A stretch of DNA of 64,000 nucleotides, taken from CAVPOO01 sp963707015 (GTDB lineage Bacteria > Pseudomonadota > Gammaproteobacteria > Thiohalobacterales > Thiohalobacteraceae). The notes beneath the pieces were generated by a model. It was not told the origin of the DNA and did no database searches. It was given only the letters and a program-made list of their open reading frames with translations. Shown one piece after another: positions 1 through 9,164 of the stretch (position 1 is its first letter; every line of letters begins with the position of its first letter). The stretch is taken from the NCBI GenBank assembly GCA_963707015.1, contig CAVPOO010000016.1, positions 62,001 to 126,000 of the forward strand, written 5' to 3'. Both the position numbers and the translations under genes were made by a program.

Positions 1-1
1 G

Positions 2-1384
2 GCACTCGGTGAGGCCACAGCGGCTGCGGGTGAAACCGATTTCACGGCCGCTTACCAGATTGCCGACAAGCAGGAACGCTATGCGCGACTCGATGAGATA
101 CGCGAGCGCGTCGCGAGCGAACTGCTTGCCATCGAGGCCGAGCCGGGCGTACCGGCGTATGGCGACGAAGAAGTACGCAATGCGATTGAAAGGCTGGAGA
201 AGCAGATAGTACGCGGGCGCATCATCGGTGGACAGCCGAGAATCGACGGACGCGATACCAGGACAGTGCGGCCAATCACGATCCGTACCGGCGTGTTGCC
301 GCGCGCCCATGGCTCGGCCCTCTTTACCCGCGGTGAAACCCAGGCGCTGGTCGTGACGACGCTGGGCACGGAACGTGATGCGCAGATTATCGACGCGCTG
401 GCCGGAGAGCGACGCGACAGCTTCATGCTGCACTACAACTTTCCGCCCTACTGTGTCGGCGAAACGGGGCGTGTGGGCAGCCCCAAACGTCGCGAGATCG
501 GTCATGGCCGGCTGGCCAGACGCGGCATCGGCGCCGTGATGCCGGAGGGTGACGGCTTCCCCTACACGATTCGCGTTGTCTCGGAGATTACCGAGTCCAA
601 CGGCTCCAGCTCGATGGCGTCGGTGTGCGGCAGCAGCCTGTCAATGATGGATGCCGGGGTGCCGCTCAAGGCACCGGTGGCCGGGGTCGCCATGGGGCTG
701 ATCAAGGAACAGGACAAGTTTGCCGTGCTCACCGACATCATGGGTGACGAGGACCATCTCGGCGACATGGATTTCAAGGTAGCGGGCACGGCGGCGGGCG
801 TCACCGCACTGCAGATGGATATCAAGATCGACGGCATCACCCGCGAAATCATGCACACCGCCCTGGCGCAGGCGAACCAGGCGCGCCTGCACATTCTCGG
901 CGAAATGAACAAGGCCATTTCACAGCCACGCAGTGAGATGTCGAAATTCGCGCCGCGCTATATCACACTGAAAATCAACCCTGACCGGATCCGGGATGTG
1001 ATTGGCAAAGGCGGTGCAACGATCCGCGCCCTGACCGAGGAGACCGGGACCAGCATTGACATCGATGACTCGGGTTATGTGAAGATTGCCTCTGTCGATT
1101 ATGAGGCGGGTCAGGAGGCGCGCAGGCGCATCGAACAGCTGACTGCCGACGTTGAGGTGGGTCACATTTATGAGGGCAAGGTCGTCAAACTGATGGACTT
1201 CGGGGCATTCGTGACCATTCTGCCGGGCAAGGATGGTCTGGTGCACATATCCCAGATCTGTGAAGAGCGTGTACAGAACGTAAGTGACAAGCTCGCGGAA
1301 GGTGATGTCGTCAAGGTAAAAGTACTCGAGGTCGACAAGCAGGGCCGGATCCGACTGAGCATGAAGGCCGTCGCGGGCGACTGA
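2..1384 (+). CDS. pnp: Polynucleotide phosphorylase (3' part, 5' end outside window)
   Basis: PNPase degrades RNA phosphorolytically from the 3' end and is a degradosome partner in the cytoplasm. The reading frame is already open at base 2, so about the first third of the protein is missing. What remains is the inter-domain helical region, the second RNase PH domain (with GSPKRREIGHG and the catalytic-domain segment TDIMGDEDHLGDMDFK), a KH domain (IRDVIGKGGATIR) and a C-terminal S1 domain (GKVVKLMDFGAFVTILPGKDGLVHIS). This domain order is diagnostic. The frame stops at TGA 1382-1384 and is followed within 35 bases by a strong hairpin terminator. In most gammaproteobacteria rpsO lies just upstream, which cannot be seen here. 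Nothing looks broken. Confidence 0.97.
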   Translation, partial: ALGEATAAAGETDFTAAYQIADKQERYARLDEIRERVASELLAIEAEPGVPAYGDEEVRNAIERLEKQIVRGRIIGGQPRIDGRDTRTVRPITIRTGVLPRAHGSALFTRGETQALVVTTLGTERDAQIIDALAGERRDSFMLHYNFPPYCVGETGRVGSPKRREIGHGRLARRGIGAVMPEGDGFPYTIRVVSEITESNGSSSMASVCGSSLSMMDAGVPLKAPVAGVAMGLIKEQDKFAVLTDIMGDEDHLGDMDFKVAGTAAGVTALQMDIKIDGITREIMHTALAQANQARLHILGEMNKAISQPRSEMSKFAPRYITLKINPDRIRDVIGKGGATIRALTEETGTSIDIDDSGYVKIASVDYEAGQEARRRIEQLTADVEVGHIYEGKVVKLMDFGAFVTILPGKDGLVHISQICEERVQNVSDKLAEGDVVKVKVLEVDKQGRIRLSMKAVAGD

Positions 1385-1414
1385 GTTTCCGCACCTGAAC
1401 TGACGCAAATAAAG

Positions 1415-1439
1415 AACGGGGGCAATCGCCCCCGTTTTT
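1415..1439 (+). terminator. Intrinsic terminator after pnp, probably bidirectional
   Basis: A perfect 9-bp stem (AACGGGGGC with GCCCCCGTT) encloses a 4-base loop and runs into a T tract on the plus strand. On the minus strand the A-rich left flank also gives a short T run. It lies between the convergent pnp and Sel1 genes and can end both transcripts. Confidence 0.9.
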
Positions 1440-1500
1440 CCGTTGCACTTTGCCCGCTGGTCGCGCGCTGCGGCTTGTGGCCGGTCAACATCCCTCTTGT

Positions 1501-2313
1501 TTATTCCTCGATTCGCGGCGCGTGTCCCGGCGCTGTTCTGCCTGAGGCTGCCAGCAATCTTGCATGCTCCTCTTCAGCCTCGCGGATGACCTCGGCAAGT
1601 GCCTGCTCCCGTGTCGTCGCCAGCCGGCGTTGCTCGCGTGCTGCCAGTATTTCTATCTCTCTGATGCCTTTGTAAGCCGGCCCGTACCCGCCTTCGGCTG
1701 CCTTGTGATACCACAGTAGCGCCTGTTCTGCATCCCTCCCCACACCACGGCCAAGCGCATACATCTCGGCAACATAGTATTGGGCAGGCGCGTAACCCTG
1801 TTCGGCCGAGCGTCGGAACCATGCAAATGCCGCCGGCTCGTCGCCGGCCTTTCCCAGATCGCCGTACAGGAAGCGCGCGAATTTGTACTGGGCCTTGTCG
1901 TGACCGTGTTGCGCCGCGCTCTGGTACCACTTTCGGGCCAACGCCGGGTCAGTATCGGTGCCAGTCCCCATCGCATACATATTGGCGAGCTTGTACTGAC
2001 TCTCGACATCACCACCGGCTGCGCTGGACAGAGCCTGTTCAAAACGCCTCTGGTTCGCCTGCATCAGCGACAGCACAGACTTCGCCCTGGCGTGCTCCTG
2101 TGCCGCGGCCTTCCCGTACCACGCCATGGCCTGGTCCCTGTCCGCAGCAACCCCTTGCCCGTTCTTGTACATCCCGGCCAGGCTGTACTGGGCGCCCGCA
2201 TCGCCGCGTCTGGCTGCCGCCAGCTGCTGGTCGAAAATGCCGCTCCAGACATCACGCCCCTGAGCGGATCCAGTGAGCGACACGACGGTCAGCAGAATAA
2301 CAATGTATTTCAC
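1501..2313 (-). CDS. Exported Sel1-repeat protein
   Basis: About 270 residues. The start chosen is GTG at 2313, because the protein then opens with a classical signal peptide (VKYIVILLTVVSLTGSAQG) after a purine-rich GAAGAAGATGAAG stretch; an in-frame GTG at 2340 is the alternative. The body consists of Sel1-type TPR-like repeats, recognisable as GDAGAQYSLAGMYKNGQGV, ESQYKLANMYAMGTGT and APAQYYVAEMYALGRGV with the A-W-Y/F-K-A-A second helices. The C-terminus is a charged helix. Sel1 proteins are solenoid scaffolds for protein-protein contacts; no enzymatic role is implied. It follows the WD40-like gene on the same strand after an 86-113 bp gap, so the two may be co-transcribed. The specific function is unknown. 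Confidence 0.85.
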   Translation of the reverse strand: MKYIVILLTVVSLTGSAQGRDVWSGIFDQQLAAARRGDAGAQYSLAGMYKNGQGVAADRDQAMAWYGKAAAQEHARAKSVLSLMQANQRRFEQALSSAAGGDVESQYKLANMYAMGTGTDTDPALARKWYQSAAQHGHDKAQYKFARFLYGDLGKAGDEPAAFAWFRRSAEQGYAPAQYYVAEMYALGRGVGRDAEQALLWYHKAAEGGYGPAYKGIREIEILAAREQRRLATTREQALAEVIREAEEEHARLLAASGRTAPGHAPRIEE

Positions 2314-2426
2314 AACTTCATCTTCTTCAGCGATGGTCACATCACACGCAACGCATGAGCCGCCGCTGGGCTGCAGCGCAGGCTAGCGGGGAACAGATGC
2401 ATGCGTCGTGCGACAGAACGGGCACG

Positions 2427-3785
2427 TCATTGTGAGCGTGCGAGGCTGAACAGCGGGCGCTCGAGCCCGCTGCCGGTCGCGCGGGTCTGGATCAGCCGCT
2501 TGTCCAGCTCTTCCTGACGGTAGCCGATGTTGCGTTGCTCCCAGAGTGGTTTGTAGGAGACGGCATCGAAGACCTTGATGAGCCCGCCGGTACAGGCGAC
2601 GGCGATGCGCTGGCTGTCCGGTGAGACATCGGTGACGCAACGTTTGCCCTCGACCCGCGAATCTGTCAGTGGCAGTTCGGCCTGCCGGCCAGTCACGATA
2701 TCGACCATAACCACGCGATCGGCCCGGCCATAGGTCTGCGGTAAACCATCGTCGCCGAACAGGATCATGGACCGCTCCGGTTTCACGAGGACAAAGAAAC
2801 TCAGATCGGGAGCAACCCGCACACTCGAGGTCTTGCCTGTGGTGATCGCCGAATCAGCGGGCCAGGACAGGGCCTGCTCGGTGCCGGCCGTGATGTCGTA
2901 GATATGGTGCAGCGACACCAGTTTATTGCCAGTCTGGTCAAAATAGAGCGTGCTGAACTGGCGCGGAACCTCGAAGACCCCGCCCGCATATTCCTCGACC
3001 GTATAGCGTTTGTCCCGCGCGACATCCAGTACGGCAAACCGGTCGCGTCCCACGTAGGCGATGCGTTCGCCGTTGTCCGTCACACCGACCGCATAGATGC
3101 CGGAATCGATATTCTCGAAGCTGTGGGTTACCGCGAGCGTGTTCAGATCCATGAGGTGCAGCGTCGAATCATACTCGGCCGTCGTCCGGGCAGGATCGCC
3201 ACCCTGTTTGCAGGTATTCACAACGACGGCGGCATAATGCCCGTTTCCCGAGGCAACCATGGGGCCCACATACTCGTAGGCGGCACCGTGGCTTCCGCAC
3301 GCGTGGCCCGAGTCCAGGTGGGCGTCAAGTGCAATCGGTTGAACGGAACCGGCCGAAAAATCCATGTATCCGCCGATGAAAGGCGGCAGGCTGATGCCGT
3401 CAGCACCCTTGATCTCGCCCAGTGAGCTGGGCAGCAATAACACCTTCCCCTGCGGGTAGGTGCCATTGAAAACAACATCCCGGAAGCTGTGGATGGTCCA
3501 GCGGGTCTTGCCGACGCGGCCGAAGTTGTCACCAAACAGGCCGTAGATGTCCTTCTGCTGCCCGAAGGCCTTGAGCAGCTCGCCGGAGCCTGCGTCCCAT
3601 ATCTTGATACCACCGGTGTAGTTTGCGTCGAACTGCGTGCTTCTTCCGCCCGAACCGCCTGTAATGAGGTACTTGCTGTCTTCCGAGAACTGCACCGCAT
3701 ACAGGTCGGCGTCATCGGCGCAGGCACTGCCCGGCAGTCCCAGCAGGGTGAAAATGCCTGTCAACAGCGTCAGAAATCCTTTCAT
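2427..3785 (-). CDS. Exported WD40-like beta-propeller protein
   Basis: About 452 residues from ATG 3785, which gives a signal peptide (MKGFLTLLTGIFTLLGLPGSACA); a GTG at 3800 would add five residues. At the N-terminus DLYAVQFSEDSKYLITGG and GGIKIWDAGSGELLKAFG form a clear WD40 blade. Later blades are more degenerate (ERIAYVGRDRFAVLDVARDK; TDVSPDSQRIAVACTGGLIKVFD). It is therefore a periplasmic or outer-membrane-facing propeller, probably a binding platform. The family was not recognised beyond that. Upstream (minus-strand direction) is a 325-bp gap with an AT-rich block that may hold its promoter. It is followed by the Sel1-repeat gene, suggesting a pair of secreted interaction proteins. Confidence 0.8.
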   Translation of the reverse strand: MKGFLTLLTGIFTLLGLPGSACADDADLYAVQFSEDSKYLITGGSGGRSTQFDANYTGGIKIWDAGSGELLKAFGQQKDIYGLFGDNFGRVGKTRWTIHSFRDVVFNGTYPQGKVLLLPSSLGEIKGADGISLPPFIGGYMDFSAGSVQPIALDAHLDSGHACGSHGAAYEYVGPMVASGNGHYAAVVVNTCKQGGDPARTTAEYDSTLHLMDLNTLAVTHSFENIDSGIYAVGVTDNGERIAYVGRDRFAVLDVARDKRYTVEEYAGGVFEVPRQFSTLYFDQTGNKLVSLHHIYDITAGTEQALSWPADSAITTGKTSSVRVAPDLSFFVLVKPERSMILFGDDGLPQTYGRADRVVMVDIVTGRQAELPLTDSRVEGKRCVTDVSPDSQRIAVACTGGLIKVFDAVSYKPLWEQRNIGYRQEELDKRLIQTRATGSGLERPLFSLARSQ

Positions 3786-4111
3786 GTCCCTGGCTCTCAC
3801 TGCCTGGTGTGCTGGCCCCGTTACACCCGCTACCCCTGTGATCGTTGCGACAGTCGCGCCGCCCGGTGCTTATTGGGGTGAGTACGGTGGGCGTGCAAGG
3901 GACAGCGTGTTTCCGGTCCCATACTGATTAATGGGCGCGGCCGTCGTAGGCCACTAGCGGCATCGGCCTGTTAAAGTTGAGTCCAGGCGCAGCGCATCCT
4001 GGACACCTTCAGGCGGGACAACGACAGGAAGTATTATTTTTTATTACATAAAGATATAGAACTATTTTTAAGTTAATTATCCCTTCTCCCCAGGCATGCC
4101 GCGCTACCGCG
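3786..4111. promoter_or_regulatory. Intergenic region with AT-rich block, likely promoter of the WD40-like gene
   Basis: No gene is supported in these 326 bases. Positions about 4030-4081 are strikingly AT-rich against a GC-rich background. Read on the minus strand, this block lies about 250-300 bases before the WD40-like start and directly after the yheT stop, so it is the natural place for a promoter. No clean -35/-10 pair could be assigned with confidence. Confidence 0.35.
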
Positions 4112-5134
4112 TCACGGTGCGCCGGGGGTTGGTGCGGGACGCATTGAACAGCCCCGCTGGCCGCTCCAGGCCTCGCGAAGCCGGTTGTGGAAATACTCGC
4201 AAATGCGGGATTCCAGCCAGTAGATCGGCGCCCAGGGAAAGCGGCCGGAAACGAAGCCGACGTGGCCGCCCCGCGCAGAGAGCTCCAGTTGCACACAGCG
4301 TGAAAGCTCATCGGGCCGGGGAATCACAGCGGGCGTCATAAACGGGTCGTCGATGGCGTGCAGAATCAGGGTGGGCACAGCGATGGAACGCAGCCAGGGC
4401 CCGCAACTGGCGCGTGCATAATAGTCCTCCGCACCTGCGAAGCCGTGCAGAGGTGCGGTCACCCGCTCATCGAATTCCCGCAGACTGCCGAGTGAGCGGG
4501 GGTCATGGACATCGATCGGGAGGGACATGGTCCCGAGCTTGCGCTGCAGCGAGCGTCTGAGTTTCTGCAGCAGGTACCACTGGTAGACGCGTGACAGGCC
4601 GCGGTTCAGCCGATCCGCACACAGGCTCAGATTGAATGGCACCGATACCGCAACGGCGGCGTCAATGCCGGCGTGCTCGGCCTTTTCTCCCAGCCACTTC
4701 AGCAGGACATTGCCGCCGAGCGAGTAGCCAACGATACCCAGCGCCGCGTCGGATGCGCTTGCTCGAAGCCGCTGCACCACGTACTCGAGGTCACCGGTTT
4801 CACCGGAGTGATAACTGCGCGGCAGGCGGTTGGGTTCGCCGCCGCACCCGCGAAAGTTCATCACTACCGAGGACAGGCCCGCCTGTCCCAGCGCATGCAG
4901 CATGCCAGCGGCGTAACCGGAGCGGGCGGATCCTTCCAGCCCGTGTAACACGAGGATCAGGGCATCGCTCTCGACATCATTCCAGTCGAGGTCCAGAAAG
5001 TCGCCGTCCGGCAATTCAATGCGTTCGCGGCGCAGCGACAGCGGTGCCGGCCGGCGGCACAAACTGGGAAACTGGGTCTGCAAATGAGCACTGCGAAGCC
5101 ACCAGGCAGGGCGAAAGCCGCTCGCTGCGAACAT
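4112..5134 (-). CDS. yheT: YheT-family alpha/beta hydrolase
   Basis: 340 residues from ATG 5134; a longer frame reading back into acs is not native. The protein begins FRPAWWLRSAHLQTQFP, typical of the UPF0017/YheT family. It has the oxyanion/HG motif (LVLHGLEGSARSGY), the NFRGCGG segment, the nucleophile elbow GYSLGG (Ser nucleophile), an Asp in HAIDDPF and a late His in ARGGHVGF. Together these form a Ser-Asp-His triad. Family members are esterases of unsettled physiological substrate. It sits 47 bases downstream of acs on the same strand, so co-transcription is plausible. Confidence 0.92.
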   Translation of the reverse strand: MFAASGFRPAWWLRSAHLQTQFPSLCRRPAPLSLRRERIELPDGDFLDLDWNDVESDALILVLHGLEGSARSGYAAGMLHALGQAGLSSVVMNFRGCGGEPNRLPRSYHSGETGDLEYVVQRLRASASDAALGIVGYSLGGNVLLKWLGEKAEHAGIDAAVAVSVPFNLSLCADRLNRGLSRVYQWYLLQKLRRSLQRKLGTMSLPIDVHDPRSLGSLREFDERVTAPLHGFAGAEDYYARASCGPWLRSIAVPTLILHAIDDPFMTPAVIPRPDELSRCVQLELSARGGHVGFVSGRFPWAPIYWLESRICEYFHNRLREAWSGQRGCSMRPAPTPGAP

Positions 5135-5181
5135 CGACGCTTCAGGGCGACTGTGCCGTCTCGGAATCCTCCCGCCGCCGG

Positions 5182-7119
5182 CTAGGGAGAGACGCGGTTG
5201 GTCTTGAGTTCCTCCACGACGCTCGGATCTGCCAGCGTCGAGATATCGCCCACGTGATCCAGATCGTTGGCCGCGATCTTGCGCAGGATACGTCGCATGA
5301 TCTTGCCGGAGCGGGTCTTGGGTAGTCCGGGCGCCCACTGGATAACATCGGGTTTGGCGATCGGACCGATTTCCTTGCGGACCAGATCGATCAGCTCCTT
5401 ACGCAGTTCCTCGGAAGGCTCGACGCCGCTCACCAGGGTGACATAGGCATAGATTCCCTCGCCCTTGATATCGTGCGGGAAACCCACCACGGCGGCTTCC
5501 GCGACCTTGTCATGGAGGACCAGCGCGCTTTCCACCTCGGCGGTTCCGAGGCGATGTCCGGAGACATTCAGCACGTCGTCCACACGGCCGGTTATCCAGT
5601 AGTAACCATCCTCATCGCGGCGCGCTCCGTCGCTGGTGAAATAGTACCCCGGGTAGGTCTTGAAGTAGGTGTCAATGAACCGCTGATGATCGCCGTAGAC
5701 GGTACGCATCTGGCCGGGCCAGGGGCGTGATATGACCAGATTGCCCGAGGCGGCCGCCTCCAGGACCTCGCCTTCGTTACTGACCAGCGCCGGTACGACA
5801 CCGAAGAAGGGCCGTGTGGCGGACCCCGGTTTCAGGCGTGTCGCGCCGGGGAGCGGCGTGATCAGAATTCCGCCGGTCTCTGTCTGCCACCAGGTATCGA
5901 CGATCGGGCAACGGGCCTCGCCAACAACGTGGTAATACCATTCCCAGGCCTCCGGGTTGATGGGTTCACCGACGGTCCCAAGCAGTCTCAGGCTCGCGCG
6001 ACTGGTCTGTTTTACCGGCCCCTGGCCTTCCCGCATCAGTGAGCGGATGGCGGTCGGCGCGGTGTAGAAGGTGTTGACCTTGTGCTTGTCGACTACCTGC
6101 CAGAAGCGCGAGCTGTCCGGATAGGTCGGAATGCCTTCGAACACCAGGCTGATGGCGCCATTGGCAAGCGGCCCATACACAATATAGGAGTGGCCTGTTA
6201 TCCAGCCGACATCGGCGGTGCACCAGTACACATCACCATCGTGATAATCAAAGATGTACTTGTGGGTGATCGCCGCATACAGCAGGTAACCCCCGGTTGT
6301 GTGCAGGACACCCTTGGGCTTTCCGGTAGAGCCTGAGGTGTAGAGAATGAACAGGGGATCCTCGGCATCCATTTCCTCGCAGGGACACTCGCTATCCACG
6401 TCGGCAATGGCTTCGTGATACCACACGTCACGCCCCTCGACCCAGTTCACCTCGCCGGCGGTATGGCGGACCGCCAGCACGGTATGGACATTGGGACACT
6501 CTTCGAGCGCCTGGTCGACCTGCTGTTTCAGGTGCACCGCGCGTCCTCCACGCACACCTTGATCGGCGGTAATGACGGCGCGGCAATCCGAATCCAGAAT
6601 ACGGTCCTTGAGGGATTCCGGTGAAAAGCCGCCGAACACAACCGAATGAACGGCACCGATCCGCGCGCAGGCGAGCATGGCCATGCAGGCTTCGGGGATC
6701 ATCGGCATATAGATGCACACACGGTCGCCTTTAGCGATGCCGCGCCGCTTGAGGACATTTGCCAGCCGGCAGACCTGCTCGTAGAGTTCGCGGTAGGTGA
6801 TCTGTTTATCGGTAGCCGGGTCATCAGCTTCCCAGATCAGGGCCACCTGATCGCCGCGCGTCTCCAGATGCCGGTCGACGCAGTTGTAACAGGCATTGAG
6901 CTTGCCACCCTCGAACCAGCGGATCTTCGCCGTGTGAAAGTCCCACTCGAGCACCTTGTCCCAGGGACTGAACCAGGTCAGAAACTGCCCGGCCTGGTCG
7001 GCCCAGAACCCCTCGGGGTCCTGCACGGAACGGGCATACATGGCCTGATACTGTTCCTCATCAATCCAGGCATTGGCGGCAAAGGTCTCGGCTATGTCGT
7101 ATATCTTGTCGTCACTCAT
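5182..7119 (-). CDS. acs: Acetyl-CoA synthetase
   Basis: 645 residues, close to the 652 of the E. coli enzyme, starting MSDDKIYDIAETF at ATG 7119. It converts acetate, ATP and CoA to acetyl-CoA through acetyl-AMP. Visible signatures are the AMP-binding loop YTSGSTGKPKG (around residue 260), the TWWQTETGG core motif, the SGHRLGTAEVESAL hinge and the C-terminal PKTRSGKIMRRILRK, whose Lys is the residue reversibly acetylated by Pat/CobB in other bacteria. It is followed by yheT and preceded by gluQ, all on the minus strand; the gluQ stop lies 58 bases before its start. Confidence 0.97.
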   Translation of the reverse strand: MSDDKIYDIAETFAANAWIDEEQYQAMYARSVQDPEGFWADQAGQFLTWFSPWDKVLEWDFHTAKIRWFEGGKLNACYNCVDRHLETRGDQVALIWEADDPATDKQITYRELYEQVCRLANVLKRRGIAKGDRVCIYMPMIPEACMAMLACARIGAVHSVVFGGFSPESLKDRILDSDCRAVITADQGVRGGRAVHLKQQVDQALEECPNVHTVLAVRHTAGEVNWVEGRDVWYHEAIADVDSECPCEEMDAEDPLFILYTSGSTGKPKGVLHTTGGYLLYAAITHKYIFDYHDGDVYWCTADVGWITGHSYIVYGPLANGAISLVFEGIPTYPDSSRFWQVVDKHKVNTFYTAPTAIRSLMREGQGPVKQTSRASLRLLGTVGEPINPEAWEWYYHVVGEARCPIVDTWWQTETGGILITPLPGATRLKPGSATRPFFGVVPALVSNEGEVLEAAASGNLVISRPWPGQMRTVYGDHQRFIDTYFKTYPGYYFTSDGARRDEDGYYWITGRVDDVLNVSGHRLGTAEVESALVLHDKVAEAAVVGFPHDIKGEGIYAYVTLVSGVEPSEELRKELIDLVRKEIGPIAKPDVIQWAPGLPKTRSGKIMRRILRKIAANDLDHVGDISTLADPSVVEELKTNRVSP

Positions 7120-7177
7120 CTGGAAGTTTCCCTGTCGGTGGTCGTGCAAGGTTGTTTGTATACGCGTTCCGGGCAGC

Positions 7178-8113
7178 CTAGTCCAGACCCGTCGTGGCGT
7201 TCCCCGGGGCAGGCAGCGCCCGCACCGCAGGCACCTGGCTAACATGCCAGTGCGCCAGCGCCCATGCCCAGAGTTCCGCCAGCGGGCCGGAGGAAATTTC
7301 GGCGGGCGGGTCGTGGCCGAGAAAGCGGAGTACCGGCACCAGTACTGCCGCCCCGGCCGCGGCGTCGACGGCAAGCGCGTGCGTCTGCTTGCTCAGCTTT
7401 CTTCCCCGCGCGTCGACCGCGACCGGCAGATGCAGGTAGTCGGGCGTAGGTAAGCCGAGCAGTCGCTGCAGATGAATCTGTCGTCCGGTGGATCCGAGCA
7501 GGTCGGTGCCGCGGACGATGCTGTTGATCTGCTGTTCGGCGTCGTCGACGACCACGGCGAGCTGATAGGCAAAGATGCCATCGGCACGGAGCACGACAAA
7601 ATCACCGGATCGCCTGCCGAGATCGATATAATACAGGCCCTGGAGCCGGTCCCGGTAGCGCACCGGGCGCTCGACCCGTACCCGCCATGCTTTCGGTTCA
7701 CGGCCGGACGCCACACCGTTACGACAGGTTCCGGGGTAGACCGCGCCGTCAGGCCCTTGCTCGGCCAGTTTGCTGATCTCGCGCCGGCTGCAGGCACAGG
7801 GATACACGGCGCCCGCGCGGCGCAATTCATCCAGTGCGTGGCGGTAGGCCTCCGTGCGTTGACTCTGGTAGAGCACTTCACCATCCCATTGCAGACCCAG
7901 CATCTCGAGTGTTCTGAGTATATGATCTGCAGCACCTGCCACCTCACGCGGCCTGTCGACATCCTCCATGCGGAGCAGCCATTCACCGCCCCGCGTGCGG
8001 GCCTCGAGAAAACTTCCCACCGCTGCGATCAGCGAACCGAAATGCAACGGACCGGTGGGTGAGGGCGCGAAACGGCCCCGGTAGAGCCGTGTCTGATCAG
8101 CGCTGTGCTTCAC
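7178..8113 (-). CDS. gluQ: Glutamyl-Q tRNA(Asp) synthetase
   Basis: 311 residues from GTG 8113. A TTG at 8149 would extend the frame, but it falls in the T tract of the dksA terminator, so 8113 is preferred. The protein is a truncated glutamyl-tRNA synthetase without the anticodon-binding domain. It has YRGRFAPSPTGPLHFGSL with the HIGH-like motif, a Cys-containing zinc site (YPCACSRREI and YPGTCR) and the KLSKQ variant of KMSKS. It glutamylates queuosine in the tRNA-Asp anticodon. It stands downstream of dksA, the usual dksA-gluQ order in gammaproteobacteria, and the window also contains queF of the queuosine pathway. Confidence 0.95.
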   Translation of the reverse strand: MKHSADQTRLYRGRFAPSPTGPLHFGSLIAAVGSFLEARTRGGEWLLRMEDVDRPREVAGAADHILRTLEMLGLQWDGEVLYQSQRTEAYRHALDELRRAGAVYPCACSRREISKLAEQGPDGAVYPGTCRNGVASGREPKAWRVRVERPVRYRDRLQGLYYIDLGRRSGDFVVLRADGIFAYQLAVVVDDAEQQINSIVRGTDLLGSTGRQIHLQRLLGLPTPDYLHLPVAVDARGRKLSKQTHALAVDAAAGAAVLVPVLRFLGHDPPAEISSGPLAELWAWALAHWHVSQVPAVRALPAPGNATTGLD

Positions 8114-8147
8114 GGAACGAGGCGGAACTGAATAGCCTGGAAAAGAC

Positions 8148-8174
8148 AAAAAAACCGGCGTGGGCCGGCTTTTC
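8148..8174 (-). terminator. Intrinsic terminator after dksA
   Basis: Read on the minus strand, an AAAAG run is followed by a CCGGC stem, a CCAC loop, GCCGG and seven T residues. It lies about 30 bases after the dksA stop and just before gluQ. It probably limits read-through from dksA into gluQ, as described for E. coli. Confidence 0.8.
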
Positions 8175-8200
8175 GAAGTGCAACGCCGAAGGCGGGGAGC

Positions 8201-8917
8201 TTAGCCCCCCATCTGCTTTTCCCTGATCTCGTCCAGCGTCTTGCAGTCGATGCACAGGCCTGCTGTGGGGCGGGCCTCGAGGCGACGGACCCCGATCTCG
8301 ACGCCGCAGGCTTCACAGTAGCCATAGTCCTCATGGTCCAGCTTCTCGAGTGCCTCATCGATTTTCTTGATCAGTTTGCGTTCCCGGTCGCGCGTGCGCA
8401 ACTCCATGCTGAACTCGGATTCCTGTGTGGCCCTGTCATTGGGATCCGGAAAATTGGCGGCTTCGTCCTGCATGTGGTGAACCGTACGGTCCACTTCCTC
8501 CATGAGCTCGCGCTTCCAGGCCAGCAGAATCTGGCGGAAGTGCTCCGTCTGGGCCTCGTTCATGTATTCCTCACCCGATTGTTCCTGGTAAGGCGCGATG
8601 CCTTCGATAACGGTGATTGTCGTTACCGGTCCGGTCTTTGATCTGCGCGAGGTGGTCCTGGCTTTGCTGCTGGCAGGAGACTTAGTGGCGGTCGCCGGCG
8701 TCTTCTCAGCCGGTTTTTTCCTGGGCGTTGGCGCTTTCTTGGCGACTTTTTTATGCGTGGCGGCCACCGCTGGTTTCTTCTTTACCACCGGCTTCTTGGC
8801 CACCGGCTTCCTGGCCGGCGCTTTCTTCTCGGCAGTCTTCTTGCCCACAGGCTTCTTGCTTGCCGTCTTTTTCGCAGCAGTCTTTTCCTTGGACGTAGAC
8901 TTCTTCCTGGTAGCCAT
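8201..8917 (-). CDS. dksA: DksA, RNA polymerase-binding regulator, with long Lys/Ala/Pro-rich N-terminal tail
   Basis: 238 residues against about 151 in E. coli. The last ~125 residues are canonical DksA: a coiled coil with the acidic tip motif DPNDRATQE, then SMELRTRDRERKLIKKID and the four-Cys zinc finger (CEACG ... CIDC). DksA binds the RNA polymerase secondary channel and acts with ppGpp on rRNA and amino-acid promoters. The first ~95 residues are made of K, A, P, T and S with recurring AKKPV/KKPA-type blocks, resembling histone H1-like or AlgP-type tails. The start is secure: ATG 8917 has GAGGAG six bases upstream, and the tail is continuous in frame. The tail is likely disordered and DNA- or RNA-binding; that is inference. 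Confidence 0.95.
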   Translation of the reverse strand: MATRKKSTSKEKTAAKKTASKKPVGKKTAEKKAPARKPVAKKPVVKKKPAVAATHKKVAKKAPTPRKKPAEKTPATATKSPASSKARTTSRRSKTGPVTTITVIEGIAPYQEQSGEEYMNEAQTEHFRQILLAWKRELMEEVDRTVHHMQDEAANFPDPNDRATQESEFSMELRTRDRERKLIKKIDEALEKLDHEDYGYCEACGVEIGVRRLEARPTAGLCIDCKTLDEIREKQMGG

Positions 8918-9164
8918 TCAGCTCTCCTCAAGAAACAATCGGCGGCTTCTTAGCAGAAAACAGGGGGCCATGCAAGCGAAGCGGCGGATTGACGCACACG
9001 TTCAGCCCCCCTATAAAGCCGCTAAGTGTTAATCGACTCGATCCCTGAGTCAAGAGCGAACCGTGCCTGCGGCCTGCCCGAAATGCGGCATTTTTCGGTA
9101 GGGATTCGGTGAAATCTCGGCTAGGCTAACGCTCCCTGAGTTCAAAAGTGAGACAAGAGGCACG

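Noticed and set aside
5135..5338. N-terminal extension of yheT
   Set aside because: The extra 68 residues overlap the 3' end of acs out of frame and do not resemble YheT; ATG 5134 gives the standard protein.
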